Part shown: piece after piece, positions 6,223-9,219 of the stretch
Layout: each line of letters starts with the position of its first letter
How positions within the stretch are numbered: position 1 is the first letter of the stretch
Assembly (NCBI GenBank): GCA_026400695.1
Contig: JAPLON010000033.1
Coordinates: 1 to 9,219 of the forward strand
Source: Pseudomonadota bacterium
GTDB lineage: Bacteria > Pseudomonadota > Alphaproteobacteria > Paracaedibacterales > CAITNM01
DNA length: 9,219 bases
Reading direction: 5' to 3'
Position numbers and translations under genes: made by a program
Notes under the pieces: model-generated
What the model saw: only the letters and a program-made list of their open reading frames with translations
Told to the model about the DNA's origin: nothing
Database searches by the model: none

Positions 6223-7133
6223 AAATTTTACGAATATTTTTAGTACTGAATTGCTTAACATTTTTGCAAGCCGAGACTGTAGTATGCAGCTTTGCCATTT
6301 TAAAAGATTTGTGCGCTCAAATTTGTGAAGGAACTGAAATTGAAGTACTAACTATAGTACCAAATTCAGTTGACCCGCACCTTTATCAGTCTAAGCCAAG
6401 TGATTCTAAAATGATAGCTAAGGCTAATTTAGTAATTACCAATGGTCTAAACCTTGAAGGTTGGATTGGTGGTATTATTAGTGCATCTGGCTATAATGGG
6501 ACCGTATTGTTAGCAAGCACAAATATTAAACCACGGTATTTAGGCACCCTTCCCGACCCACATATCTGGCACAGCCCAAAACTTATTATTCAAATGATTG
6601 ATAATATAACCAATGGTTTAAGCGTAGCATTCCCTAGGCATAAACCTATTTTCACAAAAAATTCGATAGATCTTAAAAAAAGTTTTCAAATGGTAGAAGC
6701 TAAGATTACAAAGCTATTTGTAGACATACCAGAAAACAAACGCATTATGTTAACTACCCATGATGCTTTTTTTTACTTTAGCATGAATTACAACATTAAA
6801 GTCCTAAGCCCACAAGGGATAAGTACCGGTGATGACCCATCTGCTGCGGACATGAAAAATCTTATTAACCAAATTAGAGATTTAAATATTTCTGCAATCT
6901 TTTTAGAAAACTTATCCAATCATAAGATCATTAATATAATATCTGAAGAAACTGGTAAAAGCGTTAAAGGTATTTTGTTTGCTGATACTTTAAAGGAAAA
7001 CAGCTCTTTACAAGAGACCCTAATGTACAATGCCACCACCATTGCAAAAGCAATTTTAAAGGGTGAAGACTCTAACCAACAAGACACATTTATGTATAAA
7101 CTGAAATCTTTTTGGAAAAAAATAACATCATGA
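6219..7133 (+). CDS. Metal-binding periplasmic protein of a Zn/Mn ABC importer (TroA/ZnuA family)
   Basis: Cluster A-I solute-binding protein that captures a divalent metal in the periplasm and hands it to an ABC permease. Residues 1-18 are a signal peptide ending LQA. Two lobes are joined by a long helix. Expected ligands are all visible: His54 (VDPHLYQSKPSD), His115 (PDPHIWHSP), His181 (TTHDAFFYFS) and Asp256 (LFADTL). Three His plus Asp is the TroA pattern; Mn-specific PsaA/MntC have Glu instead of the third His, and ZnuA lacks the Asp. The His-rich loop of ZnuA is absent. The pattern favours zinc or mixed Zn/Mn use. The start overlaps the proC stop by four bases, so translation is likely coupled. 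No ATPase or permease gene follows in this operon, so they must be elsewhere or this protein works with a distant partner. No Zur- or Fur-type operator was recognised. Confidence 0.87.
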   Translation: MKILRIFLVLNCLTFLQAETVVCSFAILKDLCAQICEGTEIEVLTIVPNSVDPHLYQSKPSDSKMIAKANLVITNGLNLEGWIGGIISASGYNGTVLLASTNIKPRYLGTLPDPHIWHSPKLIIQMIDNITNGLSVAFPRHKPIFTKNSIDLKKSFQMVEAKITKLFVDIPENKRIMLTTHDAFFYFSMNYNIKVLSPQGISTGDDPSAADMKNLINQIRDLNISAIFLENLSNHKIINIISEETGKSVKGILFADTLKENSSLQETLMYNATTIAKAILKGEDSNQQDTFMYKLKSFWKKITS

Positions 7134-7627
7134 TTGATAGTTTATGGGAACAAGCGGAACAAACACCTGAAAAACTTTCTGCAAGTGAATTACAGATTCT
7201 AATCAATGATCGCCTAGGAGTAGTTACAGACAACTTATCTACGGTTAGCCGCCAAAATCTTGATGAAACTCTTTTTGATTTGATAATGCTATTTATTGAT
7301 AGTTTGAACGAGAAGCGACAAGCCATACTAAAAATTTGGGACCAAACAGATTTCAACCAAAAATTAATTTGCCAATTACAAACCCAACTTACTGAAGCAA
7401 TTGATATGTGGCATCAAGAATTAGATATTCATTGGCAAGTCGGACGTTACGTTCAAAATTTATTGTTCATGCTAGTAATTACTTACACAACCACCATTTG
7501 GAAAACCGATAACAGCCCAGATAATTCAACAGTTATGGCTAAGGTTAATGAAATTATTGGGTGGATAAGAAATAGCAAATCAGCGCCATTAGATTTATTG
7601 GAAAAACTTAAAGGGCTGATTGCTTAG
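7130..7627 (+). CDS. Small all-helical protein, possibly TetR/COQ9-like remnant fold
   Basis: Cytoplasmic 165-residue protein with no signal peptide or membrane segment. The start at 7130 is chosen because ATGA (7130-7133) overlaps the preceding stop exactly as at the proC junction; the frame also extends to a TTG at 7112, which I consider unlikely. It is predicted nearly all alpha-helical. Segments ETLFDLIMLFIDSLNEKRQA (46-65) and SPDNSTVMAKVNEIIGWIRN (129-148) resemble the C-terminal ligand domain of certain alphaproteobacterial TetR-type proteins (LFD-LM-RFDAL-PHRAA and SPDLARTMAALD) as I remember them. The N-terminal 45 residues could be a degenerate helix-turn-helix, but I see no convincing DNA-recognition helix. 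COQ9 has the same fold without DNA binding. Function unknown; operon position suggests co-expression with metal uptake and proline synthesis, not a shared pathway. Confidence 0.6.
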   Translation: MIDSLWEQAEQTPEKLSASELQILINDRLGVVTDNLSTVSRQNLDETLFDLIMLFIDSLNEKRQAILKIWDQTDFNQKLICQLQTQLTEAIDMWHQELDIHWQVGRYVQNLLFMLVITYTTTIWKTDNSPDNSTVMAKVNEIIGWIRNSKSAPLDLLEKLKGLIA

Positions 7628-7643
7628 CAAAATTACCACATGC

Positions 7644-7683
7644 TGGGGTTAGGGGAGCAATGGAACAGCCAACCGACTTAAGG
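7644..7683 (+). repeat. 40-base inverted repeat, left copy
   Basis: Begins TGGGGTTAGGGGAGCAATGG and ends ACTTAAGG. It matches the reverse complement of 8392-8431 at 39 of 40 positions; the only difference is G at 7675. It starts 16 bases after the stop of the helical-protein gene and lies before the stop of the membrane-protein gene on the other strand. Only this 40-base core is shared; the bases beyond 7683 differ from those beyond the other copy. Confidence 0.93.
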
Positions 7684-7739
7684 ATTTTTACTCACTTAGT
7701 CGTAACTGCAAATTATTCAAAAATATCCCCTATAAACTC

Positions 7740-8237
7740 TTACTGACTTTCGTAATACATCATCACAAACGATATAGCCACACCCACTCCATTGGCTACT
7801 AAAAACCACAAAAATTCCTTACTTTTTATGGGAAATTTTAATTTAAAAATTATTCTTGCAGCACAGTACTCTAGTAGCGTTGTAAAAATTGTAGCGAACA
7901 TATAATTTGCAACCCATCCCAAATGGCTAAACGTACCATCTCTAAGTAAAGTATGAATCGTAAAACTCAACCCAAGTTCATAAACAAAACTTAACGGTAA
8001 ATATATAAAATATCCAATAGCTGCTGATACGGCATTAATTATGATTGCTATGACAAGTGCTCTCTGTTGCGTAAAATCAAAAATCCATTTTATTGCTACC
8101 CATTCAATAATTAATGCAGGAACAATCGAATATAAAGAAAATAAATAACTGTGCAGATACACCCCCGGCCATATGATGTTAGCCATCAAAGGAGATGCAG
8201 CCAGCCAAATCATAATAATTTTTGCAATTTGAATCAT
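7740..8237 (-). CDS. Orphan multi-pass membrane protein inside the inverted repeats
   Basis: A 165-residue integral membrane protein that I do not recognise. The N-terminus (MIQIAKIIMIWLAASPLMA) looks like a signal peptide or first membrane helix. Four further hydrophobic segments lie at about 30-50, 60-82, 105-128 and 142-162, with a basic stretch FKLKFPIKSK at 131-140 that is likely cytoplasmic. A charged residue inside a segment (Glu45) and the LLEYCAARII segment (121-130) are the only distinctive points. The ATG at 8237 has no Shine-Dalgarno and neither do the internal ATGs, so the start is uncertain. The gene is alone on its strand and enclosed by the 40-base inverted repeats at 7644-7683 and 8392-8431, which suggests it could have arrived as a cassette. 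No transposase is present between the repeats. Confidence 0.65.
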   Translation of the reverse strand: MIQIAKIIMIWLAASPLMANIIWPGVYLHSYLFSLYSIVPALIIEWVAIKWIFDFTQQRALVIAIIINAVSAAIGYFIYLPLSFVYELGLSFTIHTLLRDGTFSHLGWVANYMFATIFTTLLEYCAARIIFKLKFPIKSKEFLWFLVANGVGVAISFVMMYYESQ

Positions 8238-8282
8238 ATATGGACTAATTAATCACCGCTATAGCAATGATACGTGATAAAA

Positions 8283-8301
8283 AGTTAAAAACTCTTTAAC
8301 T
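8283..8301 (-). terminator. Weak AT-rich terminator, minus strand
   Basis: AGTTAAA (8283-8289) and TTTAACT (8295-8301) form a 7-bp stem with a 5-base loop. On the minus strand it is followed by TTTTTATCAC. The stem is weak, with one G-C pair. It could stop transcripts coming from the small ORF at 8423-8581. Confidence 0.33.
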
Positions 8302-8431
8302 GGCCTTCCAGGCATGGTGTGTTGGTAGACCTTTGCTATGTCAGACGAGATTAAACGTGGAGAATTGCGGCCTCTAAGAACTCCTGGCACGCCTTAAGTA
8401 GGTTGGCTGTTCCATTGCTCCCCTAACCCCA
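8301..8431. repeat. GC-rich island, possible dispersed palindromic-type element
   Basis: I count 68 G or C in 8301-8430 (52%), against 9 of 60 in 8581-8640. The island ends exactly with the right 40-base repeat copy and has no gene that I can support. It contains CTGG/CCAG and CCAGG/CCTGG pairings. It is open over 43 codons on the minus strand (8259-8390) and holds a 19-codon frame on the plus strand (8338-8397, MSDEIKRGELRPLRTPGTP). A full-length dispersed repeat of about 130 bases, of which 7644-7683 is a shortened copy, would explain the composition. Confidence 0.5.
8392..8431 (-). repeat. 40-base inverted repeat, right copy
   Basis: Partner of 7644-7683 in opposite orientation, 39 of 40 identical, with the repeats 708 bases apart. 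The trinucleotide TGC lies directly outside or next to both ends (7641-7643 and 8432-8434), compatible with a 3-base target duplication but easily chance. The repeat supplies the TAG stop of the small ORF at 8423-8581. Confidence 0.93.
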
Positions 8432-8581
8432 TGCTTCGATAGAATAACTAAGCTCAACATCATACGTAAACGTTCTACCCTCGGGATCTAGCACAAATAT
8501 TTGCTTAGAAGCATTGGCTTCAAAACTACAAAAATGTATGAGTATGCCTAATGCAATAGCTATTTTTTTATTATTTATCAT
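8423..8581 (-). pseudogene. Small secreted protein ORF, probably truncated by the repeat
   Basis: A 52-codon frame with a strong Shine-Dalgarno GAGAGG five bases before its ATG (8579-8581). Residues 1-24 make a good signal peptide: MINNKK, hydrophobic IAIALGILIHFCSF, then EANA as cleavage site. The mature part is only 28 residues (starting SKQIFVLDPEGRTFTYDVEL, ending SIEAWG). The last two codons and the stop lie inside the right 40-base repeat (8431 downwards), so the original protein was likely longer and was cut by insertion of the repeat. Alternatively it is a genuine tiny exported peptide. I recognise no family. The good initiation signals show that at least the start of a real gene is preserved. 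Confidence 0.55.
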
Positions 8582-8699
8582 AATAACCTCTCAATTGTTA
8601 TTTACAAAATTAATATTCTCACAAAATATTTAATAATTTTTTAACTGTGGAATAATATTGCTTTGGAAATTTAATGTTTCACCTGTTGCAAATGCAATC

Positions 8700-8705
8700 T
8701 ATAAT
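8700..8705 (+). promoter_or_regulatory. Perfect -10 box upstream of the hydrolase gene
   Basis: TATAAT at 8700-8705 matches the -10 consensus exactly. At the proper distance upstream there is only a poor -35 (TTTCAC, 8677-8682), so activity may need an activator. The expected start near 8712 gives a leader of about 24 bases. Confidence 0.42.
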
Positions 8706-8735
8706 CAGAAAACTGTTGATAATGGCTAAAGGCTT

Positions 8736-9219
8736 ATGTTAACACCACAAACTAAAGAATTTCTTGAAGCTCTAAAAAATTTAAACTATCCGCCAATTGA
8801 GTTAGTTCCAACGGATGTGCTTCGGGATAGCTATGAAACCATAGTACAGTTGTATGGTGGCAACCGCACTGAAGAGGTTAGCTTTGAGGACCACACACTT
8901 GACCTTGACCCATTAAACAAGCCAGTAAAAATTAGAATTTTTAATGTGAAATCGCCACAAGGAATTATGTTATTTGCTCATGGGGGAGGATGGACCAGGG
9001 GCAGCTTAGATACCCACCATGTAATGTGCCAAAATCTAGCAATAGCCACGAACCACCAAGTAATTGCTATTGATTATGCTCTTGCGCCAGAACATATTTT
9101 TCCACAAGCACTTAATGAAATTGAAGCTGTTTACCATTGGGCTCTAATTAGTCAACTTGAAGGTCGTTTGGCTGACCTGCCAATTAGCGTAGCAGGAGAC
9201 AGTGCTGGGGCAAATTTAA
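8736..9219 (+). CDS. Alpha/beta hydrolase, HSL-type esterase/lipase (N-terminal 161 residues)
   Basis: Partial gene running off the right edge. It is an alpha/beta-hydrolase of the hormone-sensitive lipase (bacterial family IV, Abhydrolase_3) type, which hydrolyses short- to medium-chain acyl esters. Visible hallmarks in order: the oxyanion-hole motif HGGGW (82-86), DYALAPEHIFPQAL (113-126, like the family's DYRLAPEHPFPAA), and the nucleophile elbow GDSAGAN (154-160) with catalytic Ser156. The catalytic Asp and His are expected beyond the window. Residues 1-70 form the helical cap typical of the family. No signal peptide, so cytoplasmic. AAAGG (8728-8732) lies three bases before the ATG, a slightly tight spacing; a perfect -10 box is upstream. 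It is divergent from the small secreted ORF at 8423-8581. Substrate cannot be inferred. Confidence 0.88.
   Translation, partial: MLTPQTKEFLEALKNLNYPPIELVPTDVLRDSYETIVQLYGGNRTEEVSFEDHTLDLDPLNKPVKIRIFNVKSPQGIMLFAHGGGWTRGSLDTHHVMCQNLAIATNHQVIAIDYALAPEHIFPQALNEIEAVYHWALISQLEGRLADLPISVAGDSAGANL

Noticed and set aside
7660..7746. 28-codon frame beginning in the left 40-base repeat (MEQPTDLRIFTHLVV...)
   Set aside because: No Shine-Dalgarno, overlaps the end of the membrane-protein gene on the other strand, and starts inside repeat sequence.
8259..8390. 43-codon GTG-initiated minus-strand frame in the GC-rich island
   Set aside because: No start signal and no recognised family; openness may just reflect GC-rich composition.
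8338..8397. 19-codon frame MSDEIKRGELRPLRTPGTP in the GC-rich island
   Set aside because: Very short, no ribosome binding site, and inside likely repeat DNA; kept only as part of the island description.

Overview
This window looks like a piece of an AT-rich genome from a Gram-negative, probably host-associated proteobacterium. The evidence is a ubiquinone-type FAD hydroxylase, several Sec signal peptides on periplasmic or exported proteins, a plastid/chlamydial-type dicarboxylate transporter, and a secreted protein with a YopJ-like catalytic core. An intracellular alphaproteobacterium (for example a Holosporales-like amoeba or protist symbiont) fits best. That placement is inferred from gene content, not shown by the sequence.

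Layout: (1) 1-104 is the end of an insertion sequence, with the start of an IS1595/IS1016-type transposase on the minus strand and its terminal inverted repeat ending at 104. (2) A terminator hairpin at 129-166 precedes a DASS-family anion transporter (222-1640, +). (3) The minus-strand block 1702-3774 holds a UbiH-family monooxygenase and, downstream of it, a periplasmic Cache-like protein with a Glu/Lys/Pro-rich tail. The transporter and this block converge on a shared hairpin at 1657-1676. (4) Divergent from the monooxygenase, a consensus -35 promoter drives a 457-residue signal-peptide protein (3946-5319) with a His-Glu-Cys arrangement very like YopJ and a repeat-built C-terminal helix region. 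This is the most interesting gene of the window. (5) proC, a metal-binding periplasmic protein and a small all-helical protein form a tight operon (5461-7627), joined by two ATGA stop/start overlaps. (6) The region 7644-8431 is bounded by two 40-base inverted repeats (39 of 40 identical) and encloses an orphan membrane protein. The right repeat is part of a GC-rich island of about 130 bases. The repeat also supplies the stop codon of a 52-residue secreted ORF that looks truncated. (7) The window ends inside an alpha/beta hydrolase of the HSL type (8736 onward, +).

Functional links are limited. The transporter, proline synthesis, metal uptake and quinone hydroxylation are housekeeping or nutrient-acquisition functions. 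The YopJ-like protein and the Cache/EK-rich protein are candidates for host or environment interaction. The IS end and the inverted repeats show that both edges have been rearranged by mobile or repetitive DNA.

For several genes I moved the start to an internal ATG because of Shine-Dalgarno spacing or operon overlap, and each entry says why.
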